Shown here: in pieces, positions 1-13,284 of the stretch | Layout of the letters: each line of letters begins with the position of its first letter | Position numbering within the stretch: position 1 is the stretch's first letter | Assembly (NCBI GenBank): GCA_030549775.1 | Contig: CM060175.1 | Coordinates: forward strand, 95,347,470 to 95,411,469 | DNA length: 64,000 nucleotides | Direction of reading: 5' to 3' | Origin: Tamarix chinensis | Lineage: Eukaryota; Streptophyta; Magnoliopsida; Caryophyllales; Tamaricaceae | The notes under the pieces: generated by a model | What the model was told of the DNA's origin: nothing | The model's input: only the letters and a program-made list of their open reading frames with translations | The model's database searches: none | Position numbers and translations under genes: made by a program

Positions 1-2971
1 ACCTAGAGACATATTAAAACTTTGGTCATATTGGCATAGAAGATGACATAATACCTTCCAAACTAAGGAAATCTAATTCTTAAGTATCAATATCCCCTAT
101 GGGATTCGTAAGTTACCTATAGAGTAGATTAAGGCCTTAATGGGGCACAATAACACACTATTGAACCAAAACAAATTGAGGGCCCCTACCTTGTCCTTAG
201 GAAAACTAACCTTAGAGAGAAACCATTCCCTAATTTGAAGTCTTCCACTTTAAGTATTAATATTTTATAAGGTGATCATAGATGTCACATATTGCACAAT
301 AATTTTCATTTCCATACTTAACCATTTTTTTATTTATTTCTAATTATCCAAGTCAACCTTAAGGTTAAGGATCCAAGTCAAGGTCAAAGTTAACACTAAA
401 GTTAACCTATCAATAGTCTAAGGCCCTCCTAAGTTCATTTATTTACATTAGGTGCATTAAGTTGAAAATGAGAATAATGCCCTTAAAACCTTAATTTCAC
501 CATTATTATCCAATTTTTGTACTAAACATTATCATTATGAAAATTTATCATGAAAAGATTGATAGAAAATAATTTATCGTATTTTAGTACTTAAGTAATT
601 TCTAAGAGTTAGCAATTAACTATATATATATTTTTTATTATGTAGGCATTTAAAAACTCATGTGTACAAACCCTAATCATGAATTTTTAATGTGTCATAT
701 ATTCCACGAAACATATGTATAATATGTTATAGCACGATTCCACATTTAAGGTAACAATCATAACAAATCAACCCTAATTAGGCTTGCGTACATACATGCT
801 ATAATTTCACCTTAGTTACAACATGCAATCACAATAACATAATACTTAACAACATGGTATTAACGTACAATTTACCAAGGTTACACCCTAATGGAACCCT
901 ACACAAACAAACATTAACCTTACACACACACACACACACACCCACACCCACACACCCACACCCACACACCCACACACCCACCCCATATGCATATATCTCA
1001 TATTAAACAATAAGTCAAACACATGCTAATTATTTATTATCATGCTTTAAGTTCACACCTTTTTGTAATACTTGCATACCTAGTGTAAAATTTTTGGCAT
1101 ATAACACATACTTATATCCCTTCAAAATCCCATGTATAAATCATACCTAAGAAAAATAACAACCTTGATGTGTCACTGTATGATTTCACATTTTAGTAGA
1201 AGGGTATGGTTACTTCTTATCTGAGTAAAAGAAATATGAAAGATTCACCCAAATATTCTCCACTCAACCTCTTTGAACTCCATACATCAAAATAATCAAA
1301 CACATTAGAAATTTAATCCAAAAACATTAACCAATTTACAACAATTAAACATACTAAGTTATGTGAGGTTACCACTTCACTATGGAAGAAATTAGGAACT
1401 TAAGCCAGGATGGGAGGACAAAAATAGGAGCTCATGCATAGGTAGGTTGGGTGAAGAGCCCAAGGACGAGCATGGTCATGATAGGAAAATGTTAAAGGCA
1501 CGATCTTGCATGTCACACATGCATAGGTCGAGGAAAGGGCATGCACGGGTTGTGTGCGAGGTATACTAAGGCATATGAGGAGAAAGTGAAAAGAGAATAT
1601 GCACTGTCTTGCAATGAGAAATGAGAAGATAAGTGTGTGGATGTGAGAGGGATGCATGAGAATGTGAGGAGAAAACAAGAAGATAACAGCAAGGGTTGTG
1701 CAAGAGCCATGTGTGTTTCGTGTAAGAAAGGAATGGTCAGAACATGTAAGGGGTGCATAGCCTTGAGCCTAAAAAAAAATCAAAATAGGCCACAACGGGG
1801 GAAATAAAAAGATATGGTTTAAGGTGGTGATGGTTGGGTGATGACGGGGGGAGCTGATGGGGAGGTGGAGCTCATGGTTTTTAGGGGAAAATGGTGGTTC
1901 TTAGTAGTTATTGGTGGCGAGGCGCTGTAGTGATGGTTAATGGTGGGTGTTGATGCTGATTCAAATAAGACTATATATAGGGAGAGGGGAGAAGAAGAAT
2001 AAGATCACAGACTAGAGGCTTGGCTTCGTGGATCAAAGTTAACATACACGAGGGGAACACGGGGCAAAGGCAATGTGTATGGGAAATATGGTGTGAGGGA
2101 GAAAAATATGCCAAGGAAGAAGGAGGTGCAATAAGCAATAATATATATAGGGTAGGGAGGTTAGATAGAGAAAGCTAAACCGATAAAAAATATCTGCTTA
2201 GCAGAATTAAGGTTCCTTGATAAAACATATACTGTTTGGGGTTCCAACTATGGTTAAAACTAATCACCTAAATTTGATATAAACTTTAACCTAATTGAAT
2301 ACACAGAAATAGACACAAACAAAGACATACATACACACACACAATACACCATAAAAATATTCATAAAAATAATATAAGTAACACAAAACATCCTTAAAAA
2401 ATTATTATAACTAATTACATATAATTAATATTTTTTAATTAGGATTTTTGTAAATGGAGTATTATAAGCATGGTCGTGCAAGAAATGATGGGACTAAGGT
2501 GAGTGCTAGGTTGGGTCAAATGAGAGAACAAAACTAGGGGAGGTGTATGGAAGAAGAAGGATAATGAAAGAAGATGGGTAGGGAAGGTGTTCAACTCGAA
2601 AAAACCCCAACGAAAAAGGGAGGAGGAATAGGATATTATAAGGTTGTGGACGATTGAGTGTGTGAAGGGTGGCATGAGGGAATAAATAGTAGATTGGTTG
2701 ATTATTAGAAAAGGATTTAGTTAGTTTTAGGTTTATTTTGGTTAAGTTAGGGTACCTAGTTGGAAAAAATAAATTGAAAAAATATTAACCAATTAAAGGT
2801 GGGGTTTAAGAATAAGGAAAATGATAAAATAATCAATACAATGATTTAAGAATTTATTTAGGTTATGGATAAAGAGTTAAAAAAATTCATTAAACCAACG
2901 TTTTAGGGTTAGGTTTTGAATAAAAGGCTAAATGCTTAAAAGTAAGGGTTATGAAATTTTGAGATGTTACA
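1..2971 (-). mobile_element. E1: partial non-coding TGTAAYACC-family LTR-like element
   Basis: The right end reads AAATTTTGAGATGTTACA at 2971, the terminus shared by the other family copies in this window. The left end lies outside the window, so no TSD can be checked. A stretch near 90-125 (TTCTTAAGTATCAATATCCC) is clearly related to 33,918-33,955 inside E6, which places both in the same minus-oriented subfamily. No coding capacity is seen: the purine-rich stretch at 1.4-2.7 kb produces only low-complexity reading frames. Family membership is inferred from the end and this shared stretch. Confidence 0.55.
921..983. repeat. (CA)n / CACACCC microsatellite
   Basis: An uninterrupted CA run passes into irregular CCCACA units. 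It is a simple-sequence repeat inside E1. Confidence 0.9.
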
Positions 2972-3229
2972 ATTGTTTAATAATAAGTTAAATGACATTA
3001 AATATTTCAAAAAAAAGTTATTCCTATTGTTTGTATAAGTGCCAAAGGAAAGAATAGTTTTTTTCAATCCATGGAGGAACAATCATTTTCTTATATGGAT
3101 TCAACTGGGTCTCATACACATATTGTATCAAATGTGGAAATATGTCCTATTTATCATGCATAAGTAGGAGATAATTCTCATGTCTCAAGTATATTAGGAG
3201 CTAATCCTCTTTTGTATCAATTTTTTTCC

Positions 3230-4190
3230 CTATGTTATACTTCCCATCTTTTTTGTATTATGAGAGAGAACATTCTTACTAATATAAGATCTACATAAGA
3301 AAGGTGTTACATCAGGAAAGATCTTGGGCATTATCAGTGTTAGACCTAATTTTCTATGAGTGATCACCACATTTGATTCATAGGGATCCATTAATATTTT
3401 TACCTTTTTAATCACCCATTCGTATTTATATTTATTTTCCTTCCTTACAAATGCTAAGATAATGGTAAAACTCTCACCACTAGATACACAACTAGTGACC
3501 TTTAAGAAAGAAAGTTTGTACTAATTGTTTTATACGTGCAATCCAAAAAAATAACATATGTAAACACATGCAATAAAGTAACTAAATTTAAGTGTGCATA
3601 TACAATATCACTTACCATGTCAGAGTTGAGAAACTAAAGATGTTATGAATGATATTTATTGGTTTTTATAAAGTGCAATAACTGTTTCATGATTGCATAT
3701 CTCATTAAGCTCTGCATCTTGAACTTATGTCCAGTATTGTAGTTTGTTTTAAATGTTGCCATATTATCTCCATCACCCATTTCAATCTATCAATAATATC
3801 CATTGGTTTGACATTTATCAGGGTTAATTTATGCACAAACCTGCATTTTTTAGGTGATAATTAACAAGCAAACGATTGCCCTTGCAATATTTTCCTAATC
3901 TATGATTATGTATACCACATTGTACCACTATTCTCCAACAATCACAAGTATATTTCCTTCCACATATTCTGAATTTACAACCATACTTTTTGGACCCTGT
4001 AGATAAAACACTTTCTATATTTATTAAAGGTTATCTTCTATGTGCATTAACTCTCTCATAATGTATCCAAACCCTCCATATTTTACAACCTCGATGCCTA
4101 AAACCATATTATTTAGCCTTTCAATTTCTTTAACTCATTGAATTAATGACTTATGATCATTAAAAATCATGTCCATAGTAATTAATATAC
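3230..4190 (-). pseudogene. MULE (Mutator-like) transposase remnant
   Basis: Read on the minus strand, three blocks resemble plant FAR1/MULE-type transposases. The N-terminal block at about 4,185-3,845 contains KYGCKFRICGRKYTCDCW followed by VVQCGIHNH, the usual zinc-binding-like region ending in CGxHNH. A middle block near 3,800-3,650 contains NMATFKTNYNTGHKF, resembling the conserved TIxTIYNARHKxR segment. A block at 3,415-3,230 contains VITHRKLGL and LCRSYISKNVL, matching the DDE-core segment normally reading VITDRELAL...LLCRWHISKNV. The Asp of the TDR motif is His here, and frameshifts and stops separate the blocks, so it cannot be active. No terminal inverted repeats were found. The family call rests on remembered motif patterns and is fairly secure; the exact ends are not. 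Confidence 0.75.
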
Positions 4191-6315
4191 TCCAGTTAGC
4201 ATAAGTTGGATCTTGACTATGCAATTAACGGATAAAAAATACAAAATTATAAGGAATACATAAATATACAAATGAATCCTAAAAATTTATGGAAGGAGGG
4301 TTTCCGAGTCATTCACGCACTAGAGTATAAGATCAATGGGTGAATGACCCGATAAAAATATTCTTCGATGGATGATGTATCCATTAACCTTACCCTTTGA
4401 TGGGTGAAGCACTGGTCAACTTTACTCTATGATTGGTGATATGCCTGTAAAATTTCCCTTTAACGGGTACTTTTTCAAGATAGAGTGGTGGTATTATAGT
4501 CACTTATCTATTGGTTGTAAAATTTTTGCTAAAAAACATAACTTATCATTATTTTTTTGAGTTCTTATTAACTGAAACAACTATCATCATCATTATTATT
4601 ATTTTCTTCTTCCATAATTATTGAATTTAATATTGAGTGAACAAAATATTGAAGATTAATGGAGGAGAATAGAGAAAAAAGAAGTGGAGAGAAGAAGAGT
4701 GGATAAATAAAAAGGCTAAATTGGTCAAACAAAAAAATAATGGGGTTTGAAGGGTGTAAATTTAGTAATTTAGGTTTACATATAAAAACTCCCTTTTTTT
4801 ATGGTTAACACTCACATGTATGAAAATTTTCTCTCACTTTCCTATTCTACCTCTCTCATTTTCATACACCATTTTTTCCACTTCCTCCTCTCTCTACTCC
4901 CTCTATATCTTCTATTCATCCCAAAACCATTCAAATCCTTCTTATTGGACCAGAAGAGAAAGTTGTGCGTGTAGTTAGGATGGGGGAGAAAATTTTGTAT
5001 GTGTGTTTAGGATGGGGGATAGGGATTCATGCATGTGTTTGGGGTCAGACGGGATCAGAATTTTGGCAAGAAATAATTTCATACTAGATTTTTCATTGAC
5101 GCCATTTTTGGTTAGTTAAAAATCATCTTCCATATTCTTAGTGATGATAGATCATGGAATTCTTATATTTGAAGATAATATAAATGGGAAAAATATTGAG
5201 AAGAAAGAAACTTCATAGGAGAAAGAGAGACGAGATAAATCCTAATAGAGGGAGTGTAAAATGAAAGGAGTAAAACTATCAAATAAAAAGATGGCATCCC
5301 TTAAAGAGCCATCAAATCATAAAGTAAGGGGCATTTAACATTTCCGTTATGGTATTTAGGAATTTAATTAACTATGAGGTAAAATATATTATTTAATCAT
5401 TTATTGAGGAAACATAAATATTAGTGAACAATTGATTAAAACAAGCACACTACCTATTGAACCATTATTTTAATATTGTTTGTTTGTTCCTTTAACATTC
5501 TATGTCCATTTTACATGCACTAGGAAAAAGAAAGAAATAAACTTTTTCATTAGTGCTATTTGATTATTAAGATGTTCATGTACATTTTTTGTGGTTGATT
5601 CTACATTCATTTCATTTGTTGACTTAGTTAACTTTTGAACCGATATTTATTATTTTGATCACAATTTTTTCAATAGGACATTAAAAAATTGATATAGCTA
5701 ATTTAGCTTATAAGGCATGATAGTTATTTTTTTTTTCAAAATTGTCATATTTTTTTTTCTCGCTAAAATGATTATTTTTGTACACTTCATATAATTTTTT
5801 TAGAAAATTATATATTAGGTTCAATTAGACTTTTATTCCCAATTGTGTTAATCATATTTTATTTTTTGTATCAATTATATCACTTTTTAATTTAAATTAG
5901 GTTCAATTAGACTTTTATTTTCAATTAGGTTAGTTATATTTTTTTGTATTGATTATATCACCTTTTTAATTTAACTTTCCAATCTTACTCAATCTTTATA
6001 TAATTTTATTCAAAATTAGAATTTTTAATTTTTTTAAAAAAATTTGGTTATGAAATAAGTTAGTTATGGTTAAAAAAAATTTATAATAGAGAAGTTAAAT
6101 TTCCTAAATAATACAACAAAATATGATTACCTTGATTGAAAAAATAAAAGTATAAACATACTTAATTTGTAATTGACTAGAAAAATAAGACAAAATAATA
6201 ATTTAAATCAAATTGGAAATATAAAAGCTTCATAAAAAATGGAAGCGATCCACTAACTAAATTGACAATATTGGAATTGAATTGTCAAAAAGAAAAAAAA
6301 TGAAGGGAGGCAATA
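4191..6315. other. AT-rich sequence without recognisable genes
   Basis: No coding frame, RNA gene or bounded element was recognised. It is A/T-rich with short homopolymers. At 5,815-5,965 a phrase near TTAGGTTCAATTAGACTTTT occurs twice about 85 bp apart, which suggests a small local duplication. Confidence 0.5.
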
Positions 6316-7075
6316 TTGGAGTTGAACTATGATTTTTTCTTCCACAAATCAAAAGGCGACATCAAAGTGGTCCACCGATGGTTTGGTAGTAGAGGCCCTA
6401 GAGGATGCTGCGTCTTTCAGTTAGATCTTTTTGCGAGGTCTCTCACCATTCAATTATTGGGGATGGAGATGAAAGAAAGGAGTATAACAAAATTTGGATT
6501 AGAACTGCAACTCCAAGGATCGAACTCATTACTTGGTTTTCTATTCAACAGAGACTTAACACCAGAGATAGGTTAATTAGGCTCCATCTTCTTGATGTAA
6601 GGGATTAGGGGTGCCCTTTTTGCAGGATCAAGCAGGAGTCAATTGATCACGTGTTCCTTCATTGTTCAGAGACGGGTAGGATATAGTATGAGACTTGCGA
6701 CTGAATTGGGTGCACTTGGGTAATGCCGAGATCTACCATCGATAATTCCCTTGCTTGGATCCATGGTAGAAGTAGGGGTTTAAAGATAAAAATATAGAAT
6801 GCTACATTTTTTGCAATAATGGGTACCATTTGGGAGTTCAGAAACAAGTCTGTCTTCGAGAATCAACAAGTCTGTGTTTGGTGGATGTCCCATCTTGTCA
6901 AAATGAGGATAGGGTTTTGGATCAAGAATGGTCGAGATGTATTTGATTATAGTTAGATGAGTTGATGCACAATGTGAAGGCCCTCCTTTGAGTCGCAGGG
7001 GTTTTCCTACTATTATTCCCCCACTTGCTTTTTCTTGTTTTCCTTATTTTCTAGTTTGTCATCCCAATTATATAT
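6316..7075 (+). pseudogene. 3' fragment of an L1-type LINE (zf-RVT region)
   Basis: Plus-strand frames give a LINE ORF2 C-terminus. ITWFSIQQRLNTRDRL is followed by CPFCRIKQESIDHVFLHC, the CxxC...HxxxxC zinc-binding zf-RVT module found downstream of plant LINE reverse transcriptases. Similarity runs on through WEFRNKSVFEN to about 6,960 with in-frame stops. The frame changes once upstream, near 6,420, between WFGSRGPRG and the zf-RVT block. It ends near a short A-rich stretch at about 7,075. The 5' part of the LINE, including endonuclease and RT, is absent, as expected of a 5'-truncated insertion. Confidence 0.75.
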
Positions 7076-9143
7076 ATAAAAAATCAGCAGGAAGGAGTAG
7101 TGTTGTGTTTTGATAGAGATGGCGGGAGTATTTAGGGGTCTGGGAGATGGTGTGAGAGGGTTTCCAGGGTTGATTCATGCAATAGGGAGAGTTAGGGATG
7201 ATAAAGGTTGGTGTGAATTAGAGGGGGTATGGGTGAGAGGTTGAGTTTCTTATACTAAACAAGGGGTGATGATGGGGTGATGAGTTGGGTTTGAGTGTGG
7301 GATTAACCTTTTTTTTATTAACCAAACTAAAGAAAACACAACTAGTTAGGGCCAAGGGTAGCGATACCACGTGAGAGAGAGTTGAGGGGTAAGGGTTGAT
7401 GTGAAAGAAAAAAAAGGGTTTAAGGGTTTGAAAAAGATATACTTAAGGGTGTTACATTTGATACATTCCAAAAGATCGATACATTGTTGCATGTTAGGAA
7501 GTACATACACAATAGAGAGGCATAAAAAAAGAGGTATTTGTTTATCCTAGATTTCACTGGTTACTATACGGTGAGCTTCATTTATAATCCTGATAAGAGC
7601 TTAGCACCTAAACATCTCATGTGAAACCCACCGCTTCTTGATGATAAGTTTTATATAAATAAATAAACCAAAGTGCTCACAATTTTTTTAGATTTATCTC
7701 TCGAGATTATGGTTTCCATAAGGATGACCACAACAAGGTAGTGAGAACGAACATAACTATCTAGGTCAGATTTGAAACATGGGGAAATAACACCTCTACA
7801 ACTCCACAAGAGAATATTCATATTTGAATCAATCCTTGAATAGTTAGTTGCTCGTACACTAGTAGTGGTCTTTTCATAGGCTATTGAATGGTATTTTAAA
7901 AGAAATTTTTTTTTGCCACAATGAATAGTCGATATTGGTATTTCCTTTTAAGCCATGTCCAATCCCTCATAATGGTTGGATGTTTTGATAATAATAAGTT
8001 ACTATGTACTAAGTTACATTATCATTATGAACTTTTATAAATTTTGGGTATATTTGTTTAGCATCTTAAATAGCATATTATTAGCTGTATGAATATTGTA
8101 GTAATAAAAATAATGAGTCACAAATCTTTAACTCTTGGTTTTCTTGTAAATTTTAGAGTAAGACAATAATTTTTTTATTATGTTTAGTATAACTATTTAG
8201 AGGTACGATAATTATTAGTTAGTGATTTTAGACTAAATAATGCGAATATCATATTTAATTAACTCTTTGATATTATTAGCGTATAATTTGTCTTATATGG
8301 TCGTAAGACTAAGTAGTTGAAATTGTTTTGGATAGCATCTTAAGGTAAGTAAATTATCCATTAATCTTTTTGTACTTAAGTGCATGTCCTTCAATAACAA
8401 CTTTCTTGTTCTCTATTTTTATTAAATATGATTTCATAAATTATACCTATTTAAAGCCATGAAATATATGGTTTTCTCACACTATATTTATAAATGAAAA
8501 TGAGACCAACCATTGCATTTCATGATATCTAATTGATTAATGTGGTCATTTTGTAATTGATAAATTTTTATATTATATTTTTGTTACTAGGACTTTTAAT
8601 TGTTTCGTGATTGTGTCTCTAAAGGTAGGGTGGGCTCTTTCTAACTAATTTAGTAGTGTAGAGTGGTTAATCAGTACTATTTTTGATATGTTCATAGTGC
8701 TCTAACATGGCATCTTTCCAGGCATCGCTAACAATCAAATCAATTCATTAGTCTATCATTTCTAGACCTAGCATTGAAGGATCTTTGCTATCACATTGTT
8801 ATAGCAATTAATAGTTGTCACACTCACTCTACAATCTCTATTTAATTGATTAATTGATTGATAATGAATGTTATCATTTTGATGAAATTGGATGTCTTAT
8901 CCTACTAATCGTTTGTTAATCAACTAATTGATTGACTATGCTTAATTGAAAATTTGAACCATTTTCTTCTAATTTGATATATTTGTTAGCAGTAACGTTA
9001 TCACATATTTATTGATAACTATTGATTGTTATTTCAAGAAATATGTTTATTTTGATTACTTAATGTTTCAAAGAAGATTTTCTTGAAATAAAATATTTTT
9101 TCCCTCAATTGTTCTATATGCATGTTTGTTTAGTTGCTTGATA
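7076..9143. other. Non-coding, AT-rich spacer; possible family right end at 7,455
   Basis: GGGTGTTACA at 7,446-7,455 matches the right terminus of the TGTAAYACC family, but no matching left end or TSD was found, so an element here is only suspected. From 7,456 to 9,143 nothing coding or repetitive was recognised. Confidence 0.4.
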
Positions 9144-10344
9144 TCTATAGTAACACCTCCAAAAATCATAGTTAAAAATTTTCATTTAATTAAAACATAC
9201 ACAAGTACGGGAGTGCTACAGCTGTGATTGGCATAAGTCTGGCCCCTGACTAGTCTCACACCAATCACAAGGCTCAGAATAACTTCATAAAACATTAAAT
9301 GCACTTAAGATAAAGAACCATATAAATCTGAATATTCATAAAGAGAAAATCAGAGTGCGTGATTAAAAGTCATTACAAACTAGAAATGGTTACAAAGTTA
9401 AGGCCCCAAGGGGAGAGAATAATACAATATAGTAGGACAAAAGCTGAAATAAGAAGAGTTCGAAGTACATCGCTCTTGGGCCCTGTAATACCCCGTATTT
9501 TTAAAATCCAGATTTATTAAGTTTAATGATTTTATTAGCGTAATTTGACGTAAATAATTAATTATTTTAATTTTGATTCACTTTACGGATTTATCGATGA
9601 TTTTGAATTCATAATTGAATGTAATTAATCATTGTCGTTGCGAACCATTCTAGACAAATTCGTTCACGACAATGATTTTATTATATTCTTATGATTTCGA
9701 TCTTCGGTTAAAAATATATATTTCCATTCTCTCTCGTATTTTGGTTTTTAATATTTTAATTCGTTTTCGATTATATCTTCGTCATGTGATTACGACTTTG
9801 TTTTGAAGTTATATTTCGTCAACGAAATATATTATTTAAATTATAGAATTTCTATTTAAATAGTTAAATTTATTTTAATAATTTTATCCGTAGAAAATAT
9901 TTCCGACTTTAAATTTATATGTTTTCGGTAACCGTTAATATTTTTGGAAAGTTTTAAATTAAAAAGATTTTTGGAGTTTATTTATGAAATTCTTCCTGGA
10001 ATTAATTCTCTTTCGTTTTATGCTTTTTGGTTTACGGAAAACCGATTTCGGAAATTATTTAAATTAATCTCGTTTTATTAGAATTTGACTTAAACATTTT
10101 ATTATATACTTTTAAATAATTTTTCGAGGTCTTATAATACATTTCTGTAAATAATATAAATTTTTATGATCGTTGTTAAATCCTTCCGAAAATGCTTTCA
10201 AAATTCTTTATATAGCCTTTTTACTAATTTTAAGCGTTCGGATCATTTCGAAATAATTTTTGTTTAATAAATTTTAAATAAAATCTTCCAGTAATAATTT
10301 TAAAACTTTAGTATTTTATTTGGTGAGTATTTGTAAAAAAAAAA

Positions 10345-10720
10345 AAAACCCAACCGGCCCCCGACCGGCGCCCCCTCCCTTCTTTTTCTTTCTCTCTTCC
10401 CTACCCCGACCCCCTGCGCCTTGCCCTGTCCCGCAGCCCTAACCCCAGCCAGCCACCCCTTCTCCCAACTGCCCCTCCTTGCTTCGCCTCGTCGGCCGAG
10501 CTCCGACCGCAGCCGACCGCCGCAGCAGCAGCAGCTAAAGCCGCGCGACAGCAGCCACGCCCAGCAGCGCGCAGGAGCAGCAACGGCGGCGGAGTGCAGC
10601 AGCAATGAGCCGCAGGCTGCGCCGCCACCGTCCAGCCACCGACGAGCCACGCTGACCACCGGAGAGCCACCCCGGGCCCCGACGAAGCTTCTCCGGCCTT
10701 CCCGTGCGCTGATTTGTTGA
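10345..10720 (+). other. GC-rich, C-biased tract inside E3 (leader-like)
   Basis: This short GC-rich block, with CAG/GCC triplets and C runs, sits in otherwise AT-rich DNA about 130 bp downstream of a TATATAG sequence. Frames of 89-119 codons are open on both strands at once, which points to composition rather than a gene: the predicted peptides are Ala/Pro/Gln/Ser-rich and match no family I recognise. Comparable C- or CT-rich tracts occur after the 5' AT-rich part of E4 and E5, so this may be the transcribed leader of the LTR. Confidence 0.6.
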
Positions 10721-13284
10721 GTTTCGTTTGGTATAATTTTCCGAAAAACCCTAACCCTTGTTTGATTAATTGGGTATGAATTAGCTTATAAAAAGCTAAA
10801 TTGATTGTTTTTTTATGTATGAATATGCTATAAGATTGATTTGGACGGGTTAATTGTGTGGTTGTGTTGGAATTTTGGAAAAATTGGATTTTTGGCCGGG
10901 TTATGCCCGAATTTTTCGGATCCGTCCGTTTTTGCGATTTCGGACAAATTGATTATACAATATGTTTTAAAATGTACCCAATTTCATTTCGGAACCATCA
11001 ATTTGAGAAATTTATGCAGGTTTTATCGGAATTTGATTCCTAGGTCAAATTTTCGGTATAATGTAATTGGGTCGTATAATTGAGCCGTTCCGCTCAATTG
11101 ATTTTATAGTATTGTTTAAAATGTATTTAATTTTATATTAGAAGTGTTGAATTGGGAAAATTGTGCGTAATTTATCGAAATTGGATTTTTAGGTCAAAAC
11201 TCCCGCGGGTTTAAATTGGTTTGGGTAATCGGGTTATTTTATTCAATTGACTATATAAATTACATTAGAATATATTTAATTACATTTCCGAACAGTCAAT
11301 TTATATGTTTTGGTAAGAATTGATCGAATTTGCGTTCCGGGCTCAAAAACCCTAATTGTGCTAAATTGGATATTTCTATTATCGGTTTTGATCAATTGAT
11401 TATTTGATATGTTATAAAACGTGTTTAATTTCATTTCTAAACAATTCAATTTGATTGAATTAATAGAATTCAACTGAATTGTATTTTCGGGCCTAAAACC
11501 CTAGATTTCAAGTGAGATTATGAAATTGGCTAATTGTATAGCTGTTTTTCTAAAATTAAATGTATAGAAATAGTTGAAATGGTATTAATTGCTTTCTAAT
11601 ACCTTTAATTTGAATTAATTAAATTGAATTACTTGAGTTTGTGTCATGGGCTTTAAAACCCTAATTTTCGGGGACGATTTTATAAAATTGATTTTTCTAT
11701 GTGTATTTTATCTAATCGAATTCCATCTTTGGGTTTTCAACCATTTAAATTCTGTTTTAAGTTAATCGGTTTGGATTTGGTTCTATGTAAATGGTTGGGT
11801 TACCTATTTAGTTGTAAAACCTAATAAATAAGTTATTTTCGATAAATTAACTTATGATCGATTATTCTTTCTCGGTCTTTCCAAATTAATTTGAAATGTC
11901 CCAAGTGGTATTTGTATTAATCCGTTTTGATTTATATTTAATCTTAAATCTTAATAGAGCTAGGCTTTTAAGTCCTAGGTTTTGTACACGTTTTCCAAGA
12001 AAGATCGTTCGTGTTTATTTAATTATAATATGTGAATTGTTTATGGATAAGATAGTTTCTAACCTAGTTCCAATTTCTATCGGTGATCTAGGAAAGCTTT
12101 ATTATGGATCCTCGAGCTAGTGATCTCTCTCTCCCTCTTATCTCGCTTAGCTAGCTTCGGATCCAGGTAAGTTTCTACTTACCTCCACTTATGGGTGTTT
12201 CGTAAGGATGTGGCTAAGGTCCTTACGTGTTATGTGACTTGTATTCCTTGGGTGCCTTGTATATATATCATGCCCTATTGTGTATCACATGATTATCCTT
12301 AACGTGTTTTATGCGTAGCGCAGCTTGGAGTTAAGGTACGTGGTATGTGTTTTCTGATGACATGAATGTGATATCCATACATGGTGATTATGATGTGCTG
12401 TGGCATGAATTAACCCTCTAGGACATGCATGTTAGGGTAATTATTATTATGACATGGAGATGAAAGGATAAAGGAAATAAATGGGAAGTGAGTTGCTAAA
12501 GGGGGGTATGAGGTTGACCAAAAGGAATAAGAGATGAGAACCACGCATGGAAATTTTAGGGTTTGCATGGAAAGTTCGAGAGTTTGCATGGGTTGGATAA
12601 AGCTTGCATGGGGATGATCGTTACGTGAGGAAAGTTGTATTAAGGTGTAAATAAGCTAAAGGGAGAGTTGTGGAGTGTTTGGAGACTTGGGATGAAAGAT
12701 AATACGTAGGTTGCTGTAAGGGTGTATAAGGGACCCGATTAGGGTTTTGGGAGAAAGTAGTAATCTGGGAAATGTGGAAGTGAAAATGATTAAGGGAGAG
12801 TGGAGTATGGGTTAAAAGTGGGAATTGTTGTATAAGGGGTGATTATGGGTGTCATGGGAGAGAGGAGATATTGGGTGAAAAAGAGAGGGGTTACTTGAGG
12901 AAGAAGAAAGGTGCTAGGATTGAAGTGGCCAACTAGGGGTTTTCGGTCACGTGTGGAATCGAGGGGTAAAGCGATATGATTTGGGATTGGATCTAAATGA
13001 GATGAGGAGTGGGACGATAAATGGAGTAATGGTAGTGTAAGTGAGAGAAAGTTGGGCCACATAGGTCTAATTAGGGTTTCCAAGGGAAAACCCTAGAGGG
13101 AGATAGCATGTGGAGTGGATATAATGAGGTGTGATAAGGGACGCAAGTGTCCCAAGATATGGGACGGGCCCTCCTGGGAGGATAAGTGTGGATAAAGTTA
13201 GCCATGCATGTCAAGGGTAAAATACTTTCAAATAAGATATGTTAAGACACTAATTACTTAAAGAGGAAGATGTTGAGCTGGACC

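Noticed and set aside
10300..10720. Overlapping open frames of 89-119 codons on both strands
   Set aside because: They exist because the tract is GC-rich and stop-poor. The peptides are Ala/Pro/Ser/Gln low complexity, overlap on both strands and sit inside a transposable element.
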